NCBI RefSeq assembly: GCF_002234675.1
Contig: NC_019870.2
Span: forward strand, 1,694,485-1,758,484
Direction: 5' to 3'
Source: Oryzias latipes
Taxonomy: Eukaryota; Chordata; Actinopteri; Beloniformes; Adrianichthyidae
Length of the DNA: 64,000 bases
The notes beneath the pieces were generated by a model. The model was not told the DNA's origin, searched no databases, and worked only from the letters and a program-made list of their open reading frames with translations. This document shows, in pieces, positions 37,366 through 61,820 of the stretch. A program made the translations under genes and the position numbers. Numbering within the stretch: the stretch's first letter is position 1; each line of letters starts with the position of its first letter.

Positions 37366-37710
37366 AAGCTTTGATGAAACCCTCCTGTTCTGCCGTCTGT
37401 TCTTCATGAGAACCTGAGTTCTGCATCATCCTTTCAAAAGAGACAAAATGCTTCAAAGAGGCTGAAATGAAGGATTTTTGCTCTGAAACTGTGAGGACAT
37501 CTAAAAACTGTTTTCCCGTCGTTTCCCGGTGAAGCCGTCGTAACCGTCTCACTGTCGGTCTTCAGGCTTTGCCTTTTTGGGTTTCAGCGAGGTGAAAGTC
37601 CACTTTCCATTTGTGCGAGTCTGTGTGTAGCAGGCGGGGGGGCGTGGCCTTGCTGCTCATTTACCTGGGCCTCCCCACGGCGTGGGCTCCTGTCAGTGCT
37701 GCCGTCAGTC

Positions 37711-45601
<7,891 letters not shown>

Positions 45602-46029
45602 CCATGCTCAGCCACGGAGAGCAGCAGAACCATGACTAGCTGAGTTACCTTCTTACGGGAGCTAAGCTCGTTAGCACTTTAGCTCGACGAGAAGAGCTCT
45701 TCAAGATGTTTCGCTCGACAGAATCGCAGAAAAAACGCAGCAAAGACCGAGGAACCGTGTTTGACGAACGGCAAAAAAATTGACGGTTTCATGAAATTTG
45801 TGAATTTCTTGCATCCTTTTTCCAGTAAACATTTCTGAGGCCCAGCAGAAAAACTCAGACACCTGGGGGTCAAATGAAGTCATTGCAGTTTTTCACAGGT
45901 TAATTCAATTTAATTTGACATTTATACTTAAATAAGGAAGTTAAACCCTTGATGAAAGACACTGCTGCAAGGAAAGTTTATGTTTTACTTGTTTAAAGAT
46001 CATTTTCATAAAAGGATTTTTGAACTACT

Positions 46030-46391
46030 GACTGTATCTGCGAACTGGAGTGAGTGACGTCATCCAATGAAAATGGTCTTCTGGCTCAAACCATATAAAT
46101 CAGTTCAATCGCCACTTTTTGCGGGGGGCTGCCATGTTTTAGCCAGACGATGTCAGTAAGCAGCGATTGGTCCAAGTCGATGTTTCTATGGCAAATACTC
46201 TGGCCAATCAGGAGTGAGCTTGTTGGAAGGCCACGTGTTGAACGTGGGGGCCAGCAGCCCACCTACTTCTAGAGAGGCATCTGATTGGTCTGTTTATAAG
46301 TTGAATAGTGAAAAGAGGATTATCAAGAAGATGTTAGCTAATAGAAGCTCATAGAAACCAATAGAATGACTAACAGCTGTTTATTTTAACC
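46030..46391 (-). mobile_element. MITE, truncated, minus orientation
   Basis: It begins GACTGTATCTGCGAACTGGA then GTGAGTGACG, and then carries the family's right half in reverse order: TTTCTATGGCAA, CCAATCAGGAGTGAGC, CACCTACTT and AACAGCTGTTTATT. The opposite terminus is absent. Confidence 0.75.
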
Positions 46392-46616
46392 GGTCCAACA
46401 GCTGGGCAGACAGATGAGAATTGAGGGCCTCTTGTGTTGGACAGATATTACTTTAACAAGAGGGGTTATTAATCTTCAGAAAAAAACAAAGGTGTGTCTG
46501 AATAAACCCCTTTTGGAATTGAGGCCAAACTTTATTCATTTTAATTGTATTTGAAAATCTTTTGTGTTGGACCGGACGGAAAATGAAAAAAGGGAAGAAG
46601 AGAGAGGGATGTTGGC

Positions 46617-46668
46617 GGGCGGGGGGGGGGGGGGGGTAGGAGGGTGATTATAGAAGGGGGGGGGGGGG
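46617..46668. repeat. poly-G tracts
   Basis: Two runs of more than ten G (near 46621 and 46657) separated by GTAGGAGGGTGATTATAGAA. Such tracts can form G-quadruplexes and also cause assembly errors. Confidence 0.9.
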
Positions 46669-47039
46669 AAACACCATGAAGCAGCATAAAGCAACAAGCT
46701 TCTGAATGTTTATAATCATAACAGTGAGGTACAGATGTAATAGAGGTCTATAAGGGGCGGGGCCTGTCCACACACTCAAATGTTACAAACACACCTGTTG
46801 GCTCCAAAAATGTCAACATGTACACAATACAGATAATGTTCACACATGCATACTTATGCCTTCAAGCCAACTAGTGTGAAATATTTAATTCAATCACGTA
46901 AACTATTAGTGCAAAGGTGAGCTAACACCTGTGCTCAGGTGAGTGTTTATGTTCTTCTAAAATGGATGGTGGAATGTGAAAAGAAGGAGGGAGAGTGTCC
47001 AGCCACCCCCACACTAGGAGACCGAATATCAGAACAAAC

Positions 47040-48672
47040 TGATGGCACAGTTGTAGAAGTTCACCATCAGCTGCCTGGAGATGTTAGCCGTCTTTAGTTT
47101 CCTCAGGTGGTACAGGCGTCGTTGGGCCTTGCCCACCACTGAGGCAGTGTGTGGACCCCAGGAAAGGTCCTCCGTCATTGTGACCCCCGAAATTTAAAAC
47201 TGGTCGCTCTCCACCATCTCTGTCAATGGAAAGTGGCTGATGGTTTTTACTGCATCTCCGGGAGTCAACAATCATTTCTTTGGTCTTTGTGATGTTTAGG
47301 ATCAGGTCGTTATTGTTGCACCATGACGACAAGTGTTGCACTTCTTTCCTGTAGTCCGTTTCATTATTGTCGATGAGTCCAAGAACTGGAGTGTCGTCAG
47401 CAAATGTAACGATGAGGTTGGATGAAGATGATGAGCAGCAGTCATGAGTAAACCGAGAGTAGAGTAGACGGCTCAGCACACACCCTTGGGGGGCCCCTAT
47501 TGATTAAAACAGTGGATGAAGTGTACTTTCCCACTCCAACACTCTGTTGGCGGTCGGTTAAGAAATCTGTAGTCCGGTTCACAGTGCGGTGTTGAGTCCA
47601 AGGCGCTGTCGCTTGGCTCGAAGCTTGAACGGCCGAATTACATTGAAAAGTGAACTGTAGTCGACAAATAGACGCCGTGCATAGGTGTCCTTATGCTCCA
47701 GATGCTCCAGTAACCTATGGAGCACAATGATATCCTTATATGACCATCACCCGTCCAGTGAAGGTGGTATTGCAGTAGAGCCCTGCGCGGGACTATTTTC
47801 TTCATCCCGCTCCCGCCCGCGCCCGCTGAATTTCTGACCAATCCCGCCCGCTCCCGCAACGTATGCGTTACACTCCCGCCCGCTCCCGCAATATGTATGT
47901 CCACTCCCGCCCGCACCTGCAAAACTCATAGAATTTAGTCCCGCACAGTAATAGAGATGCATTGATTTTGTATCGTCTCCCGTCCCGCAGGAAAAAAACA
48001 CGTATTTGTATTGATATTATTAAAGAGATTCATGTCCTCCTCCAGCCTCATCTTTTCATGCATTCCTCTTGTGTAATGTGCAACTTAAATATTAAATATA
48101 TTTTCACATTCCTGTTCGGTAAAAAGTGTGCGTGTGTGCGCGCGTATACAGACGGCCTGAAGCGCGCTCTTAGTAAGAGGCGGGGCGTTGTACACCCCCA
48201 ACAACAGGTTAGATGACAGAGGCCATTGGGCGTCACTACCTGGTGCCTTCACGGAGCTTCAGTACATAAGAATCCAACAGCCGCACAGCCTAACGTAGTC
48301 CACTATTATATATTCATGAGATATTCATGGCAGCACTGATCCCGCGGGGGTTTTTTTTTTGCCGCCCGCTCCCGCCCGCAGCACAATTCAAACCGCCCAA
48401 TCCCGCGAGATTTGGGTTGGGTCCCGCGGGACCCGGCGGGACCCAACCCAATGCAGCCCTCTATATTGCAGCTTTGATGTGTTTGATGAGGAGTTTTTCC
48501 AGGCACTTTGCAGGGATGGAAGTGAGTGACCTTCGATTGATTAGGAATGGGGATTATTGTAGCAGATTTTAAGCTGGGGGGGACCAAAGCTGTGGAGAAC
48601 GATAAGTTGAAGATGGTGGAAAAGATGTCAGTCAGCTCCGCTCCAGACTCCTTCAGCATCCGGCCCCGTTTC
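47040..48672 (-). pseudogene. L2-type LINE reverse-transcriptase relic, split by a hAT insertion
   Basis: Read on the minus strand, the 48672-48464 piece gives SGAELTDIFSTIFNLSFSTA and LKSATIIPIP, and the sequence resumes after the hAT element with LLEHLEHKDTYARRLFVDYS, GAPQGCVLSRLLYS, a FADDT catalytic motif (47395) and WCNNNDLILNITKTKE. This is the order seen in L2/Maui-type reverse transcriptases. Stops and frameshifts make it inactive. Confidence 0.85.
47776..48463. mobile_element. hAT-type element with perfect 8-bp target duplication
   Basis: TATTGCAG flanks it exactly (47768-47775 and 48464-48471). The left end TAGAGCCCTGC and the complement of the right end TAGAGGGCTGC are short inverted termini. 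The interior is rich in CCCGCCCGCTCCCGC and has no transposase. It is inserted in the L2-type LINE relic. Confidence 0.88.
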
Positions 48673-49022
48673 ATGGAATGTCTGTTGTTCCCATTTTTCT
48701 GCCGTTCTCCAATGTTTCCTCTGAAAGCTTTCAATCTGGTCAAAATCTGAATCATTTCTTTCATTATAATTGCTGTAATAAAGCAGAGACTTGGACTGTT
48801 TTCTCGTGGGGGGAGTTTCTGTGGGAAATATTCTGTAAAATGTTCCTTTTTAATACAATAATTTAGGACAGAAAACCAGAGAAAAATACAAAGAATTCTG
48901 GCAAAAAATATCCTTTTTTCTCACAGCTTTAATCTTCTAAACACAAATATGTCAGGAAACCAGCAAGTGAAGACCAGTTTTTTATTACCGTATCTGACTG
49001 ACGACTGTTTCGCTGCATAAAT
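48669..49022 (+). repeat. direct repeat copy A (left of coiled-coil ORF)
   Basis: From CATGGAATGTCTG to GACTGACGACTGTTTCG this stretch is nearly identical to 54046-54414 in the same orientation, including TTCATTATAATTGCTGTAAT and AAATATGTCAGGAAACCAGC. It abuts the LINE relic on its left. Family not recognised. Confidence 0.85.
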
Positions 49023-49799
49023 TATCAAAAGATTTTCCTCTGCCGACACGATTCCCCATCTGAACACCTGATCGGAAATCGGACCTGATCACGTGGTTGA
49101 TGACTCGATTGCAATCAATTAATTCTGATCATGATGGGTTCTTTGTGTTTTAAGCGTATTATTCCAAATATTCTGCTAGAAGTCTGCACATCAGGAACAG
49201 AACACCACAATTTACTGCAGCACCAGGAGGCCACAAGAAACACTTCAGCCCAGCCAAGCTAGCAGGATGTTCACCGATTCAGACTTCCAGGATCAATAAC
49301 CTTTGAAACTGACAGCAAGTGTCTATGGGCTTGTCTTAAGGCAAACAGCCGCCTACAAAGGCCTTTGAACAGACCAAAGGTCACGGTTGGGTTTCTCTCC
49401 TGACAGACAGACGGCTGCAGGACAAAAGGTTTGAACCCCTTAAGGCCCCATGTTTCTTTTTATTCTCTTCTCAGAGATTTAACTACTGATATGATAAAAG
49501 ACAAAAATGCGGACGCCAGGTTAAAAACATAAATGTTCTCTAAAAAAACAAACAAACCCAAAACTAATCAATGTTTCCACTGAAATGAGCAATTCATGAA
49601 CACTCATCATATGAGCATCAATGTTTAAATTCTGTTGTCTACATAAATGCTGAGTCTCACTGTGAGAAGGTCTTGGTTCAAATCCTGTTTGGACCTTTCT
49701 GTGTTCTCCCCATGTGGGTGAAACCACTTCCTGGTTGTTTGGGTAAGTTACAGAGAATGTGTGACATCATTGGTCAGGGACAAGTCTGATGTCATGACA

Positions 49800-49935
49800 T
49801 CATCGAATCATATGATGACTGACATCATCATGACATGTCTGAACATGTCATGATGATGTCATCATGACATCATCATGACATATTAAAGACATGTCTTTAA
49901 TATGTCATGATGATGTCAATCATCATCATATGATG
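49800..49935. repeat. cluster of perfect palindromes built on GACATCATCATGACAT
   Basis: 49865-49918 is a spacer-free perfect palindrome of 54 bp centred between 49891 and 49892. Just before it, 49820-49838 pairs with 49843-49861 (19-bp arms, 4-nt loop). Both are made of GACATCATCATGACAT and its complement, and more fragments of the motif follow to 49935. Confidence 0.95.
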
Positions 49936-50066
49936 ATGTCAATCAATGTTCCGGAACATTCCACAGCTTAGCTGCAAATACTCTGTTGTTTCTGTCCCAA
50001 CTACCTTCTACAAGGAACCTACAGAAGTAACTGCTTTGGTGATTTTTGTTCTCAGAATATTCAGAA

Positions 50067-51512
50067 ATGTCTTTCTTCAGGCGTAAACCCCTCACCACTA
50101 TTGGGGAAATGCAGAGCCATATTGAATATGTCAGAGGAAAAAATGAAGCTTTACTTCAAGAATTACAGAGAAGCAACATAAAGTTGCTGGAAAGCGGTGC
50201 AGTGGCTGAAATACATACGGCCCTAAAGATAGAAAAAACTGCTGTCTGTCAATTGAACAGAAAATTGGAGAAAAAGGTCACAACGCTCCAAAAGGAACTG
50301 AAAAACCAAATGACATTACGAGAGAAAAGTGACCTGAAAAAGGAGAAAATCCAACAAATAACAGAAAGGAATAAGAGTCTACAAATAAAAATTGAATTCC
50401 TTTGTGAGAAACTTGTGGACCAGAAAGCTTTGCAGAAGAATTACAACCTTTTGAAGAAGGAGGAAAAGTTGTTGATGGAGAAACAAATCATGTTGGAGAA
50501 AGAGCTTTCCAGACTTCAGTCTCTGTTTTCTCCACTAAACATAACGCTGGAAACAATCCAAGAAAAAGAAGAACTTCTCCAATATTTACAACAAAAAATC
50601 CAAACTCTCACCGAGGAAAAGAGGGAAATGCTGGAAATTGTTGACCAGAAGGAAGACATTGAAGATCAACTGTCTGCTGTAAAAGCTGCTTCAGACGCTG
50701 CCGAGGAGAGAATTTTAAAGCTGCAAAGCAGAATCCAGAGGCTCAATAGTAAATCCAAGGAATACAGGAGAATGCAGGATCTACTTGTGGCAGAACAGGA
50801 GAGGCTCAGAGGAAAAAATGAAACATTGATGGAGCTGAAGCAACATTGTGAGGCCTCCAAAGCAAAAGCCATTGCTGTCAAAATGAAGAACATTGAGGTT
50901 GCTCATGAAAATGCGGATCTTTTAAAGCTTCAGGAAAATCTTCCTGCACTTAAGAAAAACCATTCCACTTCAAAAGAGCAGATGCCTCCCCCAGGGAAGG
51001 AAAGCAAAGTTGAAGAAAAACACGAGAAGATGCCAAGAACAGAAAAGAAAGCTGATGACCCTGTAACGCTGGAACAAGAACCAGAACAGGAAGAACCAGC
51101 AGAAAATGACAGCCACACATCAGTGGACGGCAGATCGCCACATGAAGATGTTGCTGATGGTTCACCACAAGACCATCCCTCAGACACCAACAGCTGGGAT
51201 GAAGACAGCGATGAAGAGACAGAAACCACTAAAACATCCTCACACCATGCCCAAAAGGCCAAAAGCTCCTCCAATGAGGGCACTTCTAAGGCTCCACCAA
51301 CGGTCAGCAGTCCTATCAAGGTCCCAGTCAGAAAACCAGAGGAGGATTCTGGGAGGGAAAGCTTATGGAAAGAAACCGCTAAAAGTCAGGGGTCATCAAA
51401 GGTCACCAAAGATAAGAAAACTACAGAAAGCTCTGGTGACATCGCTGATGACATCAACAACATGATAGATGGTTTTCTCTCTGGAAACATAAACTATGAA
51501 GACCTTTTTTAA
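50067..51512 (+). CDS. uncharacterised intronless coiled-coil protein
   Basis: A single open frame of 481 codons from the first ATG of the frame (MSFFRRKPLTTIGEMQSHIE). I do not recognise the family. Residues 12 to about 280 are Lys/Glu/Leu-rich with heptad-like spacing and almost no Pro or Gly, predicting long coiled coils. About 285-455 is acidic, Ser/Pro/Thr-rich and likely disordered (EQEPEQEEPAEN, SWDEDSDEETE). The tail is compact and ends DDINNMIDGFLSGNINYEDL plus F, perhaps a short binding motif. A good acceptor (TTTTTGTTCTCAG, ending 50054) lies 12 bases before the ATG, suggesting a spliced leader. An intact 1.4-kb frame in repeat-rich DNA argues for a real gene; the single exon suggests a retrocopy or a lineage-specific gene. 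Direct repeats flank the locus. Confidence 0.65.
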   Translation: MSFFRRKPLTTIGEMQSHIEYVRGKNEALLQELQRSNIKLLESGAVAEIHTALKIEKTAVCQLNRKLEKKVTTLQKELKNQMTLREKSDLKKEKIQQITERNKSLQIKIEFLCEKLVDQKALQKNYNLLKKEEKLLMEKQIMLEKELSRLQSLFSPLNITLETIQEKEELLQYLQQKIQTLTEEKREMLEIVDQKEDIEDQLSAVKAASDAAEERILKLQSRIQRLNSKSKEYRRMQDLLVAEQERLRGKNETLMELKQHCEASKAKAIAVKMKNIEVAHENADLLKLQENLPALKKNHSTSKEQMPPPGKESKVEEKHEKMPRTEKKADDPVTLEQEPEQEEPAENDSHTSVDGRSPHEDVADGSPQDHPSDTNSWDEDSDEETETTKTSSHHAQKAKSSSNEGTSKAPPTVSSPIKVPVRKPEEDSGRESLWKETAKSQGSSKVTKDKKTTESSGDIADDINNMIDGFLSGNINYEDLF

Positions 51513-51661
51513 AGGCCCAAACAGGAAAAAGCTACTGGACTTGCTTGAGAAGAAATCTAGAAACTACAGAAGTAATAGAACATTTTCATTTAGTAAAACT
51601 TACTTCTTTAGTTTGTTTGTACAAAGTTCAGGGAAGAAATAGTTCATTATTAGGTTCCAGT

Positions 51662-51948
51662 TACCGTTCTACGTTCTTTAGTGCATGTTTGGGTTCTCTC
51701 CGGGCGCTCCGGCTTTCCCTGAAGTTCAAAAAAGACGTTTTATCAAGTGAATCAGAGACAGTTAACTGTTTGAAAGTGTTGTTTTCTGCACAAATCACAG
51801 TGTGCAGAAATTGTTTGAATGTTTGTGTTAATGTTTGGGTTCTCTCCGGGCGCTCCGGCTTTCCCTAAAGTCTAAAAAAGACTTTTAAAAAGTGAATTAG
51901 AGGCTAACAGGCGCTACCTGCCCTCGCCGCCGCCTCTGCGCGTTCAAA
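51662..51948 (+). repeat. duplicated ~285-bp block, copy 1
   Basis: Starts GTTACCGTTCTACG-like sequence and contains two copies of TTTGGGTTCTCTCCGGGCGC; ends in GAATTAGAGGCTAACAG and a GC-rich CCGCCGCCTC tail. The same order recurs at 52292-52577. The CTCCGGGCGCTCCGGCTT motif resembles the body of tRNA-derived SINEs. Confidence 0.8.
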
Positions 51949-52291
51949 AAAGACGTTTTTAAAAATGGATTAGTCCTGGAGAACACAACAACAATTGTTT
52001 TCAGGGCTTTTAAAGTAAAAAAAAAAAGGTTTTTCGTTGTTCATTTTGGAAAGCAGCAATTACCAGCAGCTAAAAAATAAAAATAAAATCAACAAATGAG
52101 AAGAAATAAAAATACCAAAGGCCACCTTTGACCCCATGGCTTCCCCAGGCTCAGAGACAGTTAGTTAGTTGTCTGGAAGTGTTGCTTTCTGCACAAATGG
52201 CTCAATGTGCAGAAAATGTTTTTGTGATCAGGAAGTCACTTTACCAGAACGAAGGTCAATTGTTCCATCCCAGCCGAGACCTTCCTGTGTT

Positions 52292-52577
52292 ACCGTTCTA
52301 CGTTCTTTAGTGCATGTTTGGGTTCTCTCCGGGCGCTCCGGCTTTCCCTGAAGTTCAAAAAAGACGTTTTTCCAAGTCAATCAGAGACAGTTAGCTGTTT
52401 GAAAGTGTTGTTTTCTGCACAAATCACAGTGTGTAGTAATTGTTTGTGTGTTTGTGTGCATGTTTGGGTTCTCTCCGGGCGCTCCGGCTTTCCCTGAAGT
52501 CTAAAAAAAGACTTTTAAAAAGTGAATTAGAGGCTAACAGTCCCTACCTGCCCTCACCGCCCGCCCGCCTCTACGCG
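52292..52577 (+). repeat. duplicated ~285-bp block, copy 2
   Basis: Same content and order as 51662-51948, about 630 bases downstream, with few changes. The surrounding CAGAGACAGTTAG and GTTGTTTTCTGCACAAAT segments are also shared, so the tandem duplication may be longer. Confidence 0.8.
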
Positions 52578-52889
52578 CCACCGCCGCTCTCCCCCCCACC
52601 TTTGACCCCACCTCACTTAATGAGCCACAAGTGGAAAACAATATGTTCCTTGCAGTCAGTGACTGCTGTGGGCCATGATAATAATCCAAAGGAAATACTA
52701 AAATATACAAACTGATTATATAATAATACATTCATAATAAATAAATCAAAACATCAAATAAATAAATAAATATCAGTCACCAAAATGTATAGATACTGAA
52801 CCAAATTCAAGCGGCAGTCCTGTGGGTTTTCTCCGAGAACTTCGGTTTCCCCACAGTAATTGTTAGTGATTGGCCAGTGACTGATAAAT

Positions 52890-53240
52890 ACCCCCTCCCT
52901 GAATCGCCACCTTATCGTGGTGGAGGGGTTTGCGTGTCCGAATGACCCCAGGAGCCGGTAGCCGGGTGGTGTTCCACCTCCAACTGGTCCTGGGAGACGG
53001 GCCAGACTAAGGGCGATTCAACCAGAAACCTTTTCATGACTAGATCCACTTACTGCCCCCAATAAGAGTCACCAGCCCCCCACCCTGGAGCCAGACTAGT
53101 TAGTTCTTGTCTGGTGGCTTTTAATTGCTCTGGGGCAGTGGGCATGTTGTCCTGAAGGCCCCCCCCCAAAGCAAAAGAACCTTTTCTGTAGGTCCTCTTG
53201 TGGCTTTGGTTGCTTGTTGGTGATAGATGTTGGGGCAGGA
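52890..53240 (+). mobile_element. repeat fragment, LINE 5'-like
   Basis: CCCTCCCTGAATCGCCACCT followed by TATCGTGGTGGAGGGG, and a GGGAGACGGGCCAGACTAAG block, are sequences I remember from abundant fish retroelements. No reading frame of the element is intact here and the family name is uncertain. Confidence 0.5.
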
Positions 53241-53773
53241 CGAGCGACGGTGGGACACTGGCTTTATCCACCTTTGGTCAGACGCTCCACAGTGGATCAC
53301 TCAATCGTCTGTCTCCAATGAGCCCCCCATCCCCAGAGAAACAAAGAACTCCTCCCCAGTGTCTTTGTGGCAGATGAGGCCTTCCCCCTGCAGAGAAACC
53401 CGATGCCGTCATTCCCTGGACGCCTCCTTCCCCGATAGAGGAGCATCTTTACCTACGACCTGTCCCCAGCCCGGCTGCTTGTGGAGAATGGATGCTCTCT
53501 GCACAGTGGGGTCTGTGCTGGACCTGACTGAAGATCCAGAGTGGGAAGTTCTGGTGTTCTGCACAGCTTCATCAGCACCTCAGCACCTCAGGAACCTGCA
53601 GTGATGAGGCCGTGGTAACTGAAGACCAGCCGCTGCACGGGATCAGAAAGGTTGCTGCCAGCAGAGACGCTCTCCAGCTGAGAGAGTCCTTCATGATCCA
53701 CTTTCCTGCAGAGGGAGCAGACCCATGGCAGCTCAACAATCCTGTTTCTGTCCTCCAAGGACTGACCCACAAC

Positions 53774-53794
53774 GGCTCTTTTGAGAGCCACCCA
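53774..53794 (+). other. histone-type 3' stem-loop sequence without a histone gene
   Basis: GGCTCTTTTGAGAGCC followed by ACCCA has the 6-bp stem, 4-nt loop and 3' flank of replication-dependent histone mRNA ends. The loop is TTTG rather than TTTC or TTTA, and the 5' flank lacks the usual A-rich run. I found no histone coding sequence upstream. Confidence 0.5.
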
Positions 53795-54045
53795 CAACAC
53801 CTTTCAGAGCTGGATTCTCTCTTTTCACAGCTTTTACTCAAACTTGAAAGTACTACATTAGTTGAAAAGGTCAGAGCTTCAAACTGGTAAAATATTACAT
53901 CTGGACTGGAGCAGAACTGCCCTCTTCCTGGTAAAATCACACTGCTGTAGGTGCAGGACGCTGCTCAGTAGCAGAAAAGCAGTGAGAGAGCGGGAAAAGT
54001 GACCTGACGTCTAAAATGGTCATGTGGAGTTTTGTTTGGTTGTTT

Positions 54046-54414
54046 TCTTTCATGGAATGTCTGCTGTTCTTGTTTTTTGCTGTTCTCCAATGTTTCCTCT
54101 GAGAGCTTTTAATCTGGTAAAAATCTGGCTGCATTTCTTTCATTATAATTGCTGTAATAAAGCAGAAACTTTGACTGTTTCTCATGGGGGGAGTTTTTGT
54201 GGGAAATATTCTGTAAAATGTTCCTTTTTAATACAAGAATTTAGGACAGAAAACCAGAGAAAAATACAAAGAATTCTGGCAAAAAATGTCCTTTTTCCTC
54301 ACAGCTTTAATGTTCTAAACACAAATATGTCAGGAAACCAGCAAGTGAAGACCAGTTAAGCGTTAAGCTCCTAATTTTTATTACCGTATCTGACTGACGA
54401 CTGTTTCGTGCCAT
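54046..54414 (+). repeat. direct repeat copy B (right of coiled-coil ORF)
   Basis: Partner of 48669-49022. It has a small insertion (AAGCGTTAAGCTCCTAA near 54358) relative to copy A. Left flanks of the two copies differ, which sets the repeat boundary at CATGGAATG. Confidence 0.85.
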
Positions 54415-54756
54415 AAATTTGATCCTAATGGAATATTCTATCAATCAAAAGACTCCGTCCCCTTTTAGGTATTGATTTCAAACTAAAGTCCAGGTTTATC
54501 TGTGACCAAAGAGAAGAAAATAACAACTGAATAGTTTTAGAAAATGGGGATCTTATTTTAGAGGCCTCCTAGTGGCTCGTTGGTGAACTGACCTGGCTCC
54601 AGTCCTTTCAAGTGGAAGAGTTGTGGCCTTGGTTTGGCTGCAGCCTCCTGGAGGCGGAGCTCTCTGCAACCCAGATGAAGCTGCTGCGGTTTTGATGCAC
54701 TTTTGAATAAATGAACAAGAATGTTAGAACACCAGAGGAGTCATGTCTCATCGTTC

Positions 54757-55093
54757 TTGTCCCTGTCGGGGTCACGGGGCTGCTGGAGCCAATCCCGACA
54801 AAGGGGGGGGACGTCCTGGACAGGTCTCCAGTCTGTCGCAGGGCCACAATCACACACCCATGCACTCTCACATCACACACATCACACTTAGGGGCAATTT
54901 AGAGGAACCTATGAACCTATGAAGCATGTTTTTGGACGATGGGAGGAAGCCGGAGAAAACCCACGCATGCGCAGGGAGAACACGCTAACTCCACACAAGA
55001 AAGGCCCCCATTGGTGTTCTGGTTCAGGGCCCCCAGCCGGGACTTGAATCGCTGTGAGACAAGAGCGCTACCCACTGCACCACTGAGCGGCTC
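54757..55093 (-). mobile_element. full-length tRNA-derived SINE
   Basis: On the minus strand it starts GAGCCGCTCAGTGGTGCAGT then GGGTAGCGC (A box region), has B box GCGATTCAAGTCCC, the CTCCGGCTTCCTCCCAT body, CCAAAAACATGCTTCAT and a GACCCCGACAGGGACAAG tail. It shares its body with the SINE at 12590. Confidence 0.88.
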
Positions 55094-55429
55094 AGGAAGA
55101 AATTCATTTGTTCCAAAACTCAAAGATCTTTATGTTCTGGATATTTCTGATACATTTCGAGTTTTTTTTTTTTTTTTTTTTTTGCAGTGAGTTTTGGGTT
55201 TTCCGTTTTGCGGGACACCGCTTTCCTCTGCGGACCATCAGGGTGAACCTGCGTGACCGCCGAGGGCCGCTGCAGGACCAGCCCGCACATGATTGGCTTC
55301 ATGACGTCACGAACCTCAGGAGCGGTTAAAAAAAAAGACCTTAATGGAAACAATCTTTATCATCCTCCTGACTGCAGTACGCATGTCCCTTCCTGCTCCA
55401 GAGGCTTTGTTTACATAACAGCTGGATGA

Positions 55430-55658
55430 GGGACCGCGTGCATCCCGCCGCGTGCCGCAGAACCTCGCAGCAGAGAGGTGTGGTGGTTGTGCGCACGCGC
55501 GTGCCCGCCGCCGCAGAGCCGCGTGCCTCACTTCACCTGCGGCTGTGAGGTGGGCGGTGCTAACGGGAGGGGGTGTGCGCGCGGCTAGGGGCCGAAGGGG
55601 GCGGAGCCGCTCGGACGTGAGAAGGTGACGTCAGCTGGCAGGGCGCAGAGAAACAAAC
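55430..55658 (+). promoter_or_regulatory. CpG-rich promoter of cnnm4
   Basis: A CpG-dense region leads into the cnnm4 first exon. A perfect CRE, TGACGTCA, lies at 55626-55633, 25 bases before the ATG. The start context AACATGGCGGC also fits a YY1 site. A poly-T tract (55159-55183) lies further upstream. Confidence 0.6.

Positions 55659-61820
<6,162 letters not shown>

Larger units (their letters stand above)
34707..37710 (+). other. zfyve16 3' UTR and spacer to sec14l
   Basis: No further coding exon. It holds the 3' UTR minisatellite (34912-35042), an AATAAA near 36280 and a stronger polyadenylation context at 37360. How far the zfyve16 transcript extends is unknown. Confidence 0.5.
45602..50066. 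other. repeat-rich interval downstream of sec14l
   Basis: No host coding exon recognised. It contains a MITE (46030-46391), poly-G tracts, a split L2-type LINE, a hAT element, direct repeat copy A and the palindrome cluster, each listed separately. A clear polyadenylation signal for sec14l was not found. Confidence 0.5.
51513..55430. other. repeat-rich interval between the coiled-coil ORF and cnnm4
   Basis: No coding exon recognised. It contains the duplicated 51662/52292 block, a LINE-like 5' fragment, a histone-type stem-loop sequence, direct repeat copy B and a SINE, each listed separately. Confidence 0.5.

Noticed and set aside
53560-53800. histone pseudogene upstream of the stem-loop
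   Set aside because: No frame in either direction resembles a histone fold or tail.
48669-54414. LTR retrotransposon carrying the coiled-coil ORF
   Set aside because: No matching target duplication, primer-binding site or gag/pol motifs between the direct repeats.
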